From Deltaproteobacteria bacterium (GTDB taxonomy: Bacteria; Myxococcota_C; UBA6777): 64,000 nucleotides of DNA. A model generated the notes under the pieces. It ran no database searches, was not told the DNA's origin, and saw only the letters and a program-made list of their open reading frames with translations. The translations under genes were made by a program, and so were the position numbers. Below, piece by piece: positions 7,648 to 17,734 of the stretch. The DNA lies in contig SBHC01000036.1 in assembly GCA_006226375.1 (NCBI GenBank), forward strand, positions 88,460 to 152,459, read 5' to 3'. Within the stretch, counting starts at the first letter, position 1; each line of letters begins with the position of its first letter.

Positions 7648-10014
7648 ATGTCTTTAATCATCACTTGTTACCAGTGCGGTCGGCGATATGATCTCGCCGG
7701 ATATCCCTCGCACTACCAATTTGCTTGTGCGTGTGGTGCACAGCTCTACCATCCCCAGCACCCTCAGTATGCGGCGAGCAGTCAGGCTCGCGCAGCTGCT
7801 GCAAGCGGTTCGACGGCCTCACAGCCGGCGATGTCTGCGGCGACGGCTTCACAGGGGAACCTTCGCTCCACCGCTGCCTATTCGCAAAATGCGATTAAGC
7901 AGATGGAGCAACAAATTGAGCAACGCACAACCGCACAGCCTGGTGTGTCAGCTGAGTACGCACGTCAACAGCAGCAACAGCAACGACCGATCTCAATGCA
8001 AAGTCAGGCCGCGTTGTCTGCTGCATCGGCTGCTGCGCAAGTGTCAGCTGCGAGTGGTAGTGGCGAGTGGCAGCGGGCGTTGCAACAAAAAGAGCAAGCC
8101 CTGACCCAGGCCCAGCAAGAAGTTGCTCAACTGCGGCAACAGCTTCAATCGCTGTCGCAGTCGCAAAACCAGGTGGACGCGCAGCAGGCCCAACAGGCTC
8201 TTGCGCAGGCCCAACAAGAAAAGCAGCAAGCTCAAACGGCTTTGGCGCAAGCCCATCAAGAAAAGCAAGAAGCCCAGGCCGCGTTGGAGCAAGCGAAGAA
8301 AGAGAAGGAAGAGGCCGAAGCGTCCACACAGGAAGCCAAGCGCGAACGTGAGCGAGCCATCCTGGCCGAAACTCGACTGCGCCGCCGTGAAAAAGAACTG
8401 GATCAGCGTGAGCAAGAGTTCGACTCCCAGGTCAACGCTGGCATTGATCAAAAACGGCAAGAAGCGGAAGCCCAGTTGTCACACCTTCAACAACAGGTGG
8501 AGCAGGCACAAACCGAGTTGGCCGAGCGTCAGAACAAGCTGACCGAGCAGAGCGAAATCGAGGCGGATCTCGACAAGCTTCGCACGCAAATGGCGGAAGT
8601 TCTCGAAGAACAACAAATTGTTGAGCGAGACCGACAAGAAGCGGAAGCCCAAAAAGCAGCGGCTGTCCAAGAGTTGGAGCAAGCGCAAGCGCAACTCCAA
8701 CAATTCCAAGCTCAGATCCAAACGTCCCAAGACACGCTGAAGTCGTTGGAAGAGCGGGCTCAAATTCTGCAGAAAGAACATCGTGCTGCACAGCACTTGG
8801 TCGCAGAAGCCCGCGAACTACAACAAACCACGATGGGCCTGGAAGAGAAGAAAGCGGCCTACGAGGAAGAGCTTGTTGGGATTGAGCAAACGCTGGCTAC
8901 CGCTCGGGCGGAGCAAGAGCAAGCCATCTCGCAGATCGATGCCCTTCGCGCACAAGCCGATGAAGCCCAGCGTCATGCGGCGGAAGCTGCCGAAAAGTTG
9001 GAAGCTCAGCTGCAGTCGATGAGTGAGCAACGCTCGACCCTCGACGCGAAGGAAGTCACTCTTCATTCGGCAGAGGCGTCCTTGACACACCAACGTCAGG
9101 AAGCGGAGCAACGCCAACGTCAAGCCGAAGAGGCTGAAAAGGAAAGCCGCGCTGCGCTGCACGACCTGGAAGAACAAAAGCGGGCTTTGGAAGCGCTACG
9201 TAGCGATGTTGAAGCTCTCCGCGCAGAGAGTGACGAGAAGTACCGCGAGAGCTTGGCCCTTCAACAAGAAGCTGACGTTATTCGTTCGGAGACTCGTCAG
9301 GCGCAACAACGCGCTGCTGCGATGGAAGCCCAAGCCAAGGAAGCCATGGCGCGCGCGGCCGAAACCATCGCCAAGGCTCAAGAAGCACAGGAAAAAGCAC
9401 GCGAAGAGCGCGAGCAACTCGAAGCGTTGCGTGCCAACCTGGAGCAGCAAGAGTCCGTGGCGCAGTCGGCCCAAAAAGAGGCCGAAGCGTCGACACAAGA
9501 GGCGAAGCAGGTCCACAAAGAAGCGGAAGAAATGGCGCTGCGAGCCAAAACCGCTGAAGAGGCGCTCAAGAAGACCAAGGAAAGCACGGAGCGAACCCTG
9601 CGTCGTTACCGTCAGATGTTCTATGTCACAGGCTTTTTGATCGTTCTGGGCATTGTTGCAGCGGTCTTGTTCTATGTGTTGGTGTGGGTTCCCAACCAGC
9701 AGTCGTACAAGGAGAGCAACCGGACATCGTCTTGGGTCCCTTCGTCGAGTCGGCTGACCTTCAAGCGCTCCAAGCCGGGCTCCAAGTTGAAGTTTAAGGG
9801 TTCCCTCCGGTTGTATGGCAAGCGGAAGTCGCCTGTTGTGATTCAGGTGACTCCTTCTTCCACCCGTCGTTCTGTGAAGCGTGAGACCGGTGTGGCGCTG
9901 CGTATGCAGCCTTCCAACGTTGCTCAAGACGATGGGCGACAGCCATCCCCACGCGCTCTTCCGCCCGGCAAGGATCCCAAGCCTTCCTCGCTACAACCTA
10001 CAGCGATCCAATAA
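7648..10014 (+). CDS. zinc-ribbon, coiled-coil, single-pass membrane protein
   Basis: About 788 residues. The N-terminus has CYQCG and, about 20 residues on, CACG: a four-cysteine zinc-ribbon-like knuckle. An Ala/Gln-rich low-complexity segment follows, then a coiled coil of about 500 residues (roughly 150-660) rich in Q, E, A and K. A membrane segment (FLIVLGIVAAVLFYVLVWV) comes next, then a basic C-terminal tail of about 110 residues predicted outside. The frame opens at 7609, but ATG 7648 is preferred because AAGGA lies 8 nt upstream and the cysteine motif follows at once. It could be a structural or polarity protein. No catalytic motif is visible and I do not recognise the family. Confidence 0.8.
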   Translation: MSLIITCYQCGRRYDLAGYPSHYQFACACGAQLYHPQHPQYAASSQARAAAASGSTASQPAMSAATASQGNLRSTAAYSQNAIKQMEQQIEQRTTAQPGVSAEYARQQQQQQRPISMQSQAALSAASAAAQVSAASGSGEWQRALQQKEQALTQAQQEVAQLRQQLQSLSQSQNQVDAQQAQQALAQAQQEKQQAQTALAQAHQEKQEAQAALEQAKKEKEEAEASTQEAKRERERAILAETRLRRREKELDQREQEFDSQVNAGIDQKRQEAEAQLSHLQQQVEQAQTELAERQNKLTEQSEIEADLDKLRTQMAEVLEEQQIVERDRQEAEAQKAAAVQELEQAQAQLQQFQAQIQTSQDTLKSLEERAQILQKEHRAAQHLVAEARELQQTTMGLEEKKAAYEEELVGIEQTLATARAEQEQAISQIDALRAQADEAQRHAAEAAEKLEAQLQSMSEQRSTLDAKEVTLHSAEASLTHQRQEAEQRQRQAEEAEKESRAALHDLEEQKRALEALRSDVEALRAESDEKYRESLALQQEADVIRSETRQAQQRAAAMEAQAKEAMARAAETIAKAQEAQEKAREEREQLEALRANLEQQESVAQSAQKEAEASTQEAKQVHKEAEEMALRAKTAEEALKKTKESTERTLRRYRQMFYVTGFLIVLGIVAAVLFYVLVWVPNQQSYKESNRTSSWVPSSSRLTFKRSKPGSKLKFKGSLRLYGKRKSPVVIQVTPSSTRRSVKRETGVALRMQPSNVAQDDGRQPSPRALPPGKDPKPSSLQPTAIQ

Positions 10015-10094
10015 CCTTCTGTTTGCAGGGAGACAGCGGCGTCCTCAGGTAGGGGAAGGATGCCCATCTCGCTGTGCTCTGAGTCCAACACCCA

Positions 10095-10952
10095 ATGCCA
10101 ACCCTCGATCAGCTTTATAGCCTGTCTTTGCACCAGATTCCCATCGCGGTGATCGATCTGGAGACGACAGGTTTGCACGCTCACACCGACTCGATTTGTG
10201 AGATAGGGGCTGTTCTTCTTGAGGGTGGGGAGATCCTTGACGAGTACACCACGCTCGTTAATCCCCAACAGATCATGTCGGAAGACGTGATCGCCATCCA
10301 TCACTTAACCAACGAAATGCTCGTGAACGCTCCGCTGCTTCCCCAGGTGTTGCCCGACTTCCTTCAGTTCGTGGGAGCGTCTGTGATTGCAGGGCATAAC
10401 GTGGGGTTTGATCTCAGCTTTCTGAATCCTTCGTTGCGGCCTCTTGGCATCGATCTAAGCCAACGTCCCATTCTTGATACCGCTCAACTCGCGCGAAAGC
10501 TGCTCAAAGGGGCGAGCGGGTACTCGTTGTCTCGCTTGGCGGGTGAGTTTGAGTTGCCTGCCACGCAGTTCCACCGCGCCCTCGACGACGCCCGGACCAC
10601 CGCTTACCTGCTCTCGCTGTTGTTTGATAGGCTCGCTGAGCAGGGGGTTCACACCTTGTCCCAGCTGACCGAGACCTTTCCATTTCGAGGAACACCATCG
10701 TCCTCGGAGGGTCTCTCGCCGCTGGAAGAAGCGCTCTGGATGGCGATCGAACATTCGCTGCCCGTGGATATCCGGTACCGCAATCGCAACGATGTTGTTC
10801 GTCAGCGCCGCATTACACCAGAACGTTTGGCTTCTCCTTATGTGTATGCGTTTTGTCACCTTCGTCGGGAGCAGCGGTGTTTTAGAATGGACCGGATTGA
10901 ACACTACAAGGTGATCTCGGAAAAATCGAACCCTCCTGAAAACGAAAAGTGA
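10095..10952 (+). CDS. DnaQ-like 3'-5' exonuclease fused to a WYL domain
   Basis: 285 residues. Residues 15-180 form a DEDDh exonuclease: Exo I DLETTG (Asp21, Glu23), Exo II HNVGFDLSFL, and Exo III HRALDDARTT with the catalytic His and Asp. The family includes the proofreading subunit of DNA polymerase III and related repair nucleases. Residues 210-280 look like a WYL domain: a conserved hydrophobic start, IRYRNRN, then RRITPERL, YVYAFCHLRRE and FRMDRI. WYL domains often sense nucleic acids or nucleotides. No strong ribosome-binding site precedes ATG 10095, but an in-frame stop lies close upstream. The fusion suggests a regulated nuclease in DNA damage or defence. Confidence 0.85.
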   Translation: MPTLDQLYSLSLHQIPIAVIDLETTGLHAHTDSICEIGAVLLEGGEILDEYTTLVNPQQIMSEDVIAIHHLTNEMLVNAPLLPQVLPDFLQFVGASVIAGHNVGFDLSFLNPSLRPLGIDLSQRPILDTAQLARKLLKGASGYSLSRLAGEFELPATQFHRALDDARTTAYLLSLLFDRLAEQGVHTLSQLTETFPFRGTPSSSEGLSPLEEALWMAIEHSLPVDIRYRNRNDVVRQRRITPERLASPYVYAFCHLRREQRCFRMDRIEHYKVISEKSNPPENEK

Positions 10953-11194
10953 GACCGAGAGGCCTTTGCCTAAATCTAGTAAAGGGAGTCGTTTCGTATG
11001 AGTAGGGTGGGAGTCTGTTTTTTTGACTCTACACCACAAGCTCTTCTTTACTGAGACGATTCCAAACGATGAACAACTTTGGTTCCAGGAAGAAAGAATG
11101 TGCCTCACGGAGATAGCATTTGCTCCAAAAGGCCGTTGTTTGACGTGTTTTGCTTCTTGGTTATCCTGAGGTATGAAAGAGAAAGGGAGACTTT

Positions 11195-12934
11195 ATGTTG
11201 CGGTATGTAAGACAGTTTTGGTTGATTTTTGGTGTGACTCTTCTTGTAGCGACGGCTTGCGGAGGTAGCACACCTCCCACTCTCATTTTAACTGCAGACA
11301 AAACCGAAGCGTCTCCAGGTGGAACTGTAACGCTCAATGTGGCTGCGACAGGCTTCAAGTTCGCGGATCCTGCTTCTGGAGCGTCCACGGATCCCTCGGT
11401 TGGCTTTTTCCGCGTCTATCTGGACGACAAAACCGGAGACGACTTCTTGGCAGAGGGCTTTGCGACTCCGTTTAATGTCACGTTGCCCAGCGATCTCTCG
11501 GAAGGTGACCACACCCTTCGTGTTGTTCTGCTTAAGAGCGACAAGACACCCTTTTCACCAGAAGTGGCTCAGACTGTTACGGTGAAGGTGGTTCAAAGTG
11601 TTCCAACTTTGAGCGTGAGCGCTGACAAGACCAAAGTGAAGCCCGGTGAGCAGGTCACTCTGACCATCAAAGCCACGGGAATCAGCCTGGTGCCTCCCGC
11701 TGCCAACACAGTGAACAAGACAGGACAAGGTCACTACCATGTCTCCTTTGACAATGATGACCCCGAGCAAACCTATGCATCGTTGGGCCACGAAGAGACC
11801 GTTCGAGTGACCATCCCCTTGTCGATCACGGCTGGCGCTCACAAGATGCACGTCTACTTGATGAACAACAACCACAGCAAGTTCACCCCGGAAGTGAAGC
11901 AAACCATCGACATTGAAGTGACCGAGGCGGCTCCCCCCACGCTGCAAATCTCTCTCGACAAGCAGACCGCAGCTCCCGGAGACACCGTGTTCTTGAGCGT
12001 GTCTGTGACCAACTTCCAGCTCAAGAAGATCGAAGACAATTCTGTTAAGAAAGCGGGCGAAGGTCACTACCATGTCTTGATCGGTGACGGAGATCCCACA
12101 GACAGCAACGATTACATCGCAGCTGACTTCCGCGAAAAGCTTGAGGTTGTGCTTCCCAACAACACACCCCTCGGCAAGACCAAGATCTTTGTGTACTTGA
12201 TGAACAACGACCACAGCAAATACGCACCCGAAACCAAAGCTTCAGCAGAGTTGGAAATTGTAGGTAAGGATCAGCCCATCGTGAACATGTCTGTGCCAAG
12301 CACTGATATCGTCGCTGGGGAAGATGTGGAAGTCAGCATCAGCGTGAAGAACTTCAACCTGACCGCCATCTCCAACAACCCCACCAACAAGTCGGGTGAA
12401 GGTCACTATCACATTGTCTTGGATGATGCAGATCCGGAAAAGGATTACATCACCGCCGACTTCAAAGACAAGGTCACGATCAAGCTACCCGCCACGACCA
12501 AACCCGGCGCGCACAAGCTACGCGTGATTCTCATGAACAACGATCATACGGTGTACAAGCCGGAAGGCAAGACAGCCATCGATATCAACGTGATCGATCC
12601 GAACGCGCCGAGAATTTCGTTCCAAGTCGACAAGACTTCCGTGAAAGCTGGCGACAAGATGCAGGTCACCGTTGAGGTGAAGAACTTTGCGCTCAAGGCC
12701 ATCTCAGGTTCGCCGACCAACAAGGCAGGCGAAGGTCACTTTCACCTCGCGTTTGATGACAACGACCCCGAGCAAACCTACATCACGGCTACCCACGAGA
12801 CCAGCGTGACAATCACTGTCCCCAGCAATCTCTCCAAGGGCAAGCACAAGCTTGTCGCCTACCTGATGAACAACGACCACACCAAGTACAGCCCTGAGGT
12901 CAAGTTCTCCCTCGAGTTCGAAATCACCGAGTAA
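11195..12934 (+). CDS. lipoprotein with five His-containing Ig-like repeats
   Basis: 579 residues. A signal peptide ends in a lipobox (LVATACGG), so the protein is probably lipid-anchored and exported. The mature part is five tandem repeats of about 110 residues. Repeats 2-5 share GxGHYHV (once GHFHL), an acidic D-x-x-DPEQTY-like stretch, and a later LMNNDH-x-x-Y-x-PE. The first repeat has lost these His residues. The GHYH...NNDH pattern recalls the DUF4399 family and could bind metal; that is inference. AAAGGGAG lies just before ATG 11195. It stands alone and is convergent with gcvP. Confidence 0.85.
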   Translation: MLRYVRQFWLIFGVTLLVATACGGSTPPTLILTADKTEASPGGTVTLNVAATGFKFADPASGASTDPSVGFFRVYLDDKTGDDFLAEGFATPFNVTLPSDLSEGDHTLRVVLLKSDKTPFSPEVAQTVTVKVVQSVPTLSVSADKTKVKPGEQVTLTIKATGISLVPPAANTVNKTGQGHYHVSFDNDDPEQTYASLGHEETVRVTIPLSITAGAHKMHVYLMNNNHSKFTPEVKQTIDIEVTEAAPPTLQISLDKQTAAPGDTVFLSVSVTNFQLKKIEDNSVKKAGEGHYHVLIGDGDPTDSNDYIAADFREKLEVVLPNNTPLGKTKIFVYLMNNDHSKYAPETKASAELEIVGKDQPIVNMSVPSTDIVAGEDVEVSISVKNFNLTAISNNPTNKSGEGHYHIVLDDADPEKDYITADFKDKVTIKLPATTKPGAHKLRVILMNNDHTVYKPEGKTAIDINVIDPNAPRISFQVDKTSVKAGDKMQVTVEVKNFALKAISGSPTNKAGEGHFHLAFDDNDPEQTYITATHETSVTITVPSNLSKGKHKLVAYLMNNDHTKYSPEVKFSLEFEITE

Positions 12935-13032
12935 GCAAACCTACCAAGCCACAAACGAAGCCCTACCTGGCCGCGAAATTTCTCTCACAGCTACGGTCGT
13001 ATGTGCATGTTCGTGATGAGTGGATTGCGTGA

Positions 13033-15921
13033 TTAAGCGTAGTCTTCCATTGGGGGACAGGTGCAGTAGAGGTGGCGGTCGCCGTAGGCGTCGTCCACAC
13101 GTCCGACGTGCGGCCAGAATTTGTGGGCTCGGACCCAAGGGGCAGGGTAGGCGGCTTGTTCGCGTGTGTAAGGACGATCCCAGTCGTCAGCCATGACCAC
13201 ATCTTGGGTGTGAGGGGCGTTGTGGAGTGGGCTGTTGTCCGCAGCGATCTTGCCGTCCACTACGTCTTGGATCTCTTGACGGATGGCGATCATTGCGTCG
13301 CAGAACCGGTCGAGTTCGGCTTTGGACTCGCTCTCTGTCGGCTCCACCATCAAGGTTCCAGGAACAGGCCAGGACATGGTGGGAGCGTGGAAGCCAAAGT
13401 CCATCAGGCGCTTGGCTACGTCTACCACTTCTACGCCGTTGGCTTTGAACGGGCGGAGGTCCAGGACAAACTCATGGGCCACGCGGTCGTTGTTGCCAGT
13501 GTAGAGGATGTCGTAGTGCTCTTTAAGGCGGGAAGCCATGTAGTTGGCGTTGAGGATCGCCACTTGCGTTGCTTGCTTCAGGCCGGCTTCACCCATCAGT
13601 GCGATGTACACCCAGGAGATGGGCAGGATGCTGGGGCTGCCATAAGGCGCAGCAGAGACGGGTCCGATGGCTTCGCTCTGGCCGAGTTCGACGAGGGGGT
13701 GCCCAGGCAAGAACGGAGTGAGGTGAGCGACCGTTGCGATCGGTCCCATGCCGGGTCCGCCGCCGCCGTGAGGGATGCAGAAGGTCTTGTGCAAGTTGAG
13801 GTGACAGACGTCAGCGCCAAAGTCGCCGGGTCGGCAGAGACCAACCTGTGCGTTCATGTTGGCGCCGTCCATGTAGACTTGACCGCCGTTGGCGTGAATG
13901 ATCTCACAAACTTGCTTGATGCCTTCCTCAAACACACCGTGGGTGGAGGGGTAGGTCACCATCAACGCGCCCAGGTTGTCGGCGTGTTGCTTGGCTTTGG
14001 CTTCGAGATCTTCGAGGTCGATATCGCCGCGGTTGTCACAAGCAACGGGGACCACTTTGAAGCCCGCCATCACTGCACTGGCAGGGTTGGTGCCATGTGC
14101 GGATGTGGGAATCAAGCAGATGTTGCGGTGCTCTTCGTTGCGGCTTTCGTGGTAGGCGCGGATCACAAGGAGTCCCGCGTATTCGCCTTGGGAGCCTGCG
14201 TTGGGCTGAAGGGAGACGCCGTCGAAGCCGGTGATCTCAGCCAGCCATGTGCTCAAGGTGTCGAACAGGATCTTGTACCCTTGGGTTTGGTCGGCGGGTG
14301 CAAACGGGTGCAGCGCGCCAAACTCCGGCCAAGTGACGGGGAGCATCTCGGAGGTTCCGTTGAGCTTCATGGTGCAGGAGCCGAGCGGAATCATCGAGTG
14401 AGCCAAAGACAGGTCACGTCCTTGCAAGCGATGGATGTAGCGCAGCATCTCGTGCTCGGAGTGGTAACGGTGGAACACCTCATGAGTGAGGTAGTCGCTG
14501 GTTCGAGTGAAGGCCTCGGAGTACGACACGTCGATTTGACCAGCCAGTGTGTCCACATCAACGTTGGTGTCGCTTCCACCACCGAAGATGGCAAACAAGG
14601 CTTCCAGGTCGTCGCGGGTGGTGCTCTCATCCAGGGAGATGCCGATACTACCATCGTTGAAGTAGCGAAGGTTGATCTCGCTCTTCAACGCCAGCGCTTG
14701 GAGGTTGCCTTGTTGGGAGTGGTCCGTTTGCACGGTGAGGGTGTCGAAGAAGGGTGCATCTTCCAGGGTGTAACCTAGCTGCTTCAGGCCTTCCGCGAGA
14801 ACGCAGGTTTTGCCGTGGATTTGTTCGGCGATGCGACGCAGGCCTTGGGGACCGTGGTACACAGCGTACATCCCGGCCATGATCGCGAGCAGGACCTGTG
14901 AGGTGCAGATGTTACTGGTGGCGCGGTCGCGGCGGATGTGTTGTTCGCGAGTTTGCAGCGCGAGGCGGTAGCCGGGTTTGCCTGTGGCGTCACGGGATAC
15001 GCCGATGAGGCGTCCGGGAACCTGGCGTTTGTGCTGCTCTTGGGTGGAGAGGTAGGCCGCGTGGGGGCCACCAAAGCCCAAGGGAATACCGAACCGTTGG
15101 GTGGAGCCGACAGCGATGTCTGCGCCCCATTCTCCCGGGCTCTTCAACATGGTGAGGGAGAGCAAGTCAGCGGCCATGACTACGGTGGTCTTGGCTGCTT
15201 TGGCCTTCTCGATGATCGCGCCGTAGTCTTCGATGCGTCCGTGAGTATCGGGGTATTGCAGCAACACACCCGCGACGTTGTTGCCCTCGAAATCAAAGTC
15301 GCTCAGGTCGTCTTCGATGAAGAGTTCCACGTCGAGGGGCTTGGACCGCGTTTGGACCACTGCGATGGTTTGCGGGTGGCAGTGTTTGGAGACGACAAAG
15401 CCCTTGCGCTTGTTGCGATGAATGGCAAAGCACATGGCCATGGCTTCGGCGGCTGCGGTGGCTTCGTCAAGCATTGATGCGTTCGCGAGGGGGAGGCCTG
15501 TCAAATCTGCGACCATCGTCTGGAAGTTGATGAGTGCTTCCATTCGACCCTGGGAGATCTCTGCCTGGTAAGGAGTGTATTGGGTGTACCAGCCGGGGTT
15601 CTCCAGAATGTTTCGCTGAATCACAGGCGGGGTGATGCAGTTGGAGTAACCCATGCCAATCATGGAGCGGAAGACTTTGTTTTGCGACGCGATGCCCTTG
15701 AGTTCCTGAATCAGCTCATGCTCGCCTCGGGGAGCACCCAACGACAACGGCTCGTTGCGCTGAATCGACTGGGGAATCACGCTGTGAACGAGAGCGTCGA
15801 GAGAGTCGAGGTCCAACGCTTTCAGCATGGCCTGCACTTCGTCAGCGCTGGGGCCAATGTGGCGCTCTACAAAGGTATCCAACGGGGCGAACAGCGAAGA
15901 AGTTGGGTTGTGCTCAGCCAT
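13033..15921 (-). CDS. gcvP: glycine dehydrogenase (decarboxylating), P protein
   Basis: 962 residues, the size of the fused single-chain P protein of the glycine cleavage system. It decarboxylates glycine with PLP and passes the aminomethyl group to lipoyl-GcvH. The N-terminus has FVERHIGPS. The PLP lysine lies in [16 protein letters not shown] near residue 710, the glycine-rich cofactor loop of the family. The longer frame to 15981 is rejected because AGGAG lies 8 nt before ATG 15921. Partner genes gcvT and gcvH are not in the window. I looked for a glycine riboswitch upstream and found no convincing one. Confidence 0.97.
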   Translation of the reverse strand: MAEHNPTSSLFAPLDTFVERHIGPSADEVQAMLKALDLDSLDALVHSVIPQSIQRNEPLSLGAPRGEHELIQELKGIASQNKVFRSMIGMGYSNCITPPVIQRNILENPGWYTQYTPYQAEISQGRMEALINFQTMVADLTGLPLANASMLDEATAAAEAMAMCFAIHRNKRKGFVVSKHCHPQTIAVVQTRSKPLDVELFIEDDLSDFDFEGNNVAGVLLQYPDTHGRIEDYGAIIEKAKAAKTTVVMAADLLSLTMLKSPGEWGADIAVGSTQRFGIPLGFGGPHAAYLSTQEQHKRQVPGRLIGVSRDATGKPGYRLALQTREQHIRRDRATSNICTSQVLLAIMAGMYAVYHGPQGLRRIAEQIHGKTCVLAEGLKQLGYTLEDAPFFDTLTVQTDHSQQGNLQALALKSEINLRYFNDGSIGISLDESTTRDDLEALFAIFGGGSDTNVDVDTLAGQIDVSYSEAFTRTSDYLTHEVFHRYHSEHEMLRYIHRLQGRDLSLAHSMIPLGSCTMKLNGTSEMLPVTWPEFGALHPFAPADQTQGYKILFDTLSTWLAEITGFDGVSLQPNAGSQGEYAGLLVIRAYHESRNEEHRNICLIPTSAHGTNPASAVMAGFKVVPVACDNRGDIDLEDLEAKAKQHADNLGALMVTYPSTHGVFEEGIKQVCEIIHANGGQVYMDGANMNAQVGLCRPGDFGADVCHLNLHKTFCIPHGGGGPGMGPIATVAHLTPFLPGHPLVELGQSEAIGPVSAAPYGSPSILPISWVYIALMGEAGLKQATQVAILNANYMASRLKEHYDILYTGNNDRVAHEFVLDLRPFKANGVEVVDVAKRLMDFGFHAPTMSWPVPGTLMVEPTESESKAELDRFCDAMIAIRQEIQDVVDGKIAADNSPLHNAPHTQDVVMADDWDRPYTREQAAYPAPWVRAHKFWPHVGRVDDAYGDRHLYCTCPPMEDYA

Positions 15922-16215
15922 CCGAAACACTCCTGTTGAAGGACGGAGTCTCACCGCCCAATGCTGGGGCCTGTTCTTCACAGTGACCCGCAGGGAAAGT
16001 CAAAACATCTGCAAATCCAGTCGAGTAAACGAGAGCGCTGCTCGTGAAGGTACACAAAGGCGCTCCAGAGAGGTCACGTCATACCACAGAAGAACCCCTC
16101 TATCAATGTGGCAAATCAAAAACTTAAGCTTGTTGGGCGGTGTTGAACTCCAGCCCAATGTTCTTGAGAGTGAACGAGCTTCTTCTTTTTGATCCCTCTT
16201 GGCTCGTCGTCTCTC

Positions 16216-17541
16216 TTAAGCAAACTCTTCTTTGTTGTATTCCAGAAACAGGATCCTGTTACGGAACGTTGGGTGCTCGGCTTCTGCCGCGAGGTCTTCG
16301 TCCATTTCTTCGGAGATGTAGAACAAGGGTTTGTCAGGGTTGTTCTTTAACTCCTCAATGAACGTCTCGTACTCCACACGGTCGAGTTGGCGGTTGGCAA
16401 TGTGGGTGTCATGCTCCAGCCATCGCAACATTTGTTTGGAAGCGTGCTGGTAACGCTCGGCCTCCGCTTCGTTCATTCCGGTGCGGACGGCCTCGTCGAT
16501 GTATGGGGCAGCCTCCTCCATCGTGAGAAACTCATAAGGCAGGATCTCGTTCAGCTTGAGGTAGGCGGCTTGCATCGCAACGGCCTGGTTGTGGACCATC
16601 TGTTGGCGCTCTTCTGTGTTTGCCCCTTCCACTTCGTGAGCTGTGGCTTCGACTAGACCCTCGACAGGTCGTTCGGCGTCGGGGCTGAACTGTGCGAGCA
16701 GTGCGGTAAAAATCTCCTGGCGTGTTCCCGTCTTCAGCAGGACATTTACAACGGAGAGGAGGCCATAACGGCGGGCGGCTTCAAAGTCGCAGAGCGCTTC
16801 CACTTCCTGAGAGTCGGCTCGCGACGTCCAAACCGCGATGATGCCAAGGGAAACGTTCAGCATAAACTGGCCCAGTTTGAGCACCACGTAGGCTAGTACC
16901 AACTTGACGATCCAGTTCTGTCCCACAAACCAGCCGCTGGTCCAATGGTAAAGGTAGCTGATCGCGACAGTCACCCATACCGCAAAGATAACAATCTTAA
17001 GGTAGAAGTACCGCATCCAGAAGTTGTAGTGCAGGCTGAAGTGACACATCTCATGGCTGAGGACGGCTTTGAGTTCGTCTTCCTCCAACGTGTGCAAGAG
17101 GTAAGGACCGATGTAGATGGCGTTCCAGGGCTTAATGAAGTTGAGGATGTCCACATTGACGACGGCAGCCATCGCCTCGGACGTCTCATCCACCAAGTAT
17201 ACGTTGGGGACTTCTTTCTCCCAGAACGACTCGCTGATTTCACGGACTATCGCGTGTAGCTGCTCTGCGGTGTACTTGCCCAGCTTTTCAGGAGGAGCGT
17301 TTTCCACCAAGATTCCTTCTGGAATATCGACGTTGCTGCCTTGAAGCCAGATCACAAACAAGAAAATACCAGCGCCCCAAAACGGCATGACCGGGCCAAA
17401 GTAATGGACCCAATACGCGGCCATTGCAATGGTGAGGGCGATCAGGAGCCAGGCCCAAAACTTCTCACTTGCAAGCGCTTCATGGACCGTTGTTTCCAAC
17501 TCTTTGTGGGAGACATAGGGAAACGACGAATTCTGACTCAT
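16216..17541 (-). CDS. M48-family membrane metalloprotease
   Basis: 441 residues. The zinc motif HEMCH lies in AVLSHEMCHFSLHY near residue 168, fitting the HExxH of gluzincin M48 peptidases such as HtpX. Two membrane segments precede it (LLIALTIAMAAYWV and MPFWGAGIFLFVIWL) and two follow (VIFAVWVTVAISYLY and LVLAYVVLKLGQF). The C-terminal 180 residues are acidic and probably cytoplasmic. It is likely an inner-membrane protease in envelope quality control. ATG 17541 has only a weak ribosome-binding site. Confidence 0.85.
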   Translation of the reverse strand: MSQNSSFPYVSHKELETTVHEALASEKFWAWLLIALTIAMAAYWVHYFGPVMPFWGAGIFLFVIWLQGSNVDIPEGILVENAPPEKLGKYTAEQLHAIVREISESFWEKEVPNVYLVDETSEAMAAVVNVDILNFIKPWNAIYIGPYLLHTLEEDELKAVLSHEMCHFSLHYNFWMRYFYLKIVIFAVWVTVAISYLYHWTSGWFVGQNWIVKLVLAYVVLKLGQFMLNVSLGIIAVWTSRADSQEVEALCDFEAARRYGLLSVVNVLLKTGTRQEIFTALLAQFSPDAERPVEGLVEATAHEVEGANTEERQQMVHNQAVAMQAAYLKLNEILPYEFLTMEEAAPYIDEAVRTGMNEAEAERYQHASKQMLRWLEHDTHIANRQLDRVEYETFIEELKNNPDKPLFYISEEMDEDLAAEAEHPTFRNRILFLEYNKEEFA

Positions 17542-17734
17542 GGCAATGCTCGTTTGCTGCTAGAAAATAGACGAAGGTACGAGGAAGAAAAGAGTGTCGC
17601 TACCTTAGCTTTGATGGAGACTTGGTTTCAAGCGAAAAAGCTACGAACTTCTTTCCTTTTGCCTCCCACAGCGTTACAATCGCGCCCTCAACCAAGGAGG
17701 ATACACCGTTCGCTGTTGGCGCAGGTAGGTTGGA

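Noticed and set aside
15922..16215. Glycine riboswitch before gcvP
   Set aside because: No paired GGAGAG/CUCUC aptamer core could be drawn on the minus strand.
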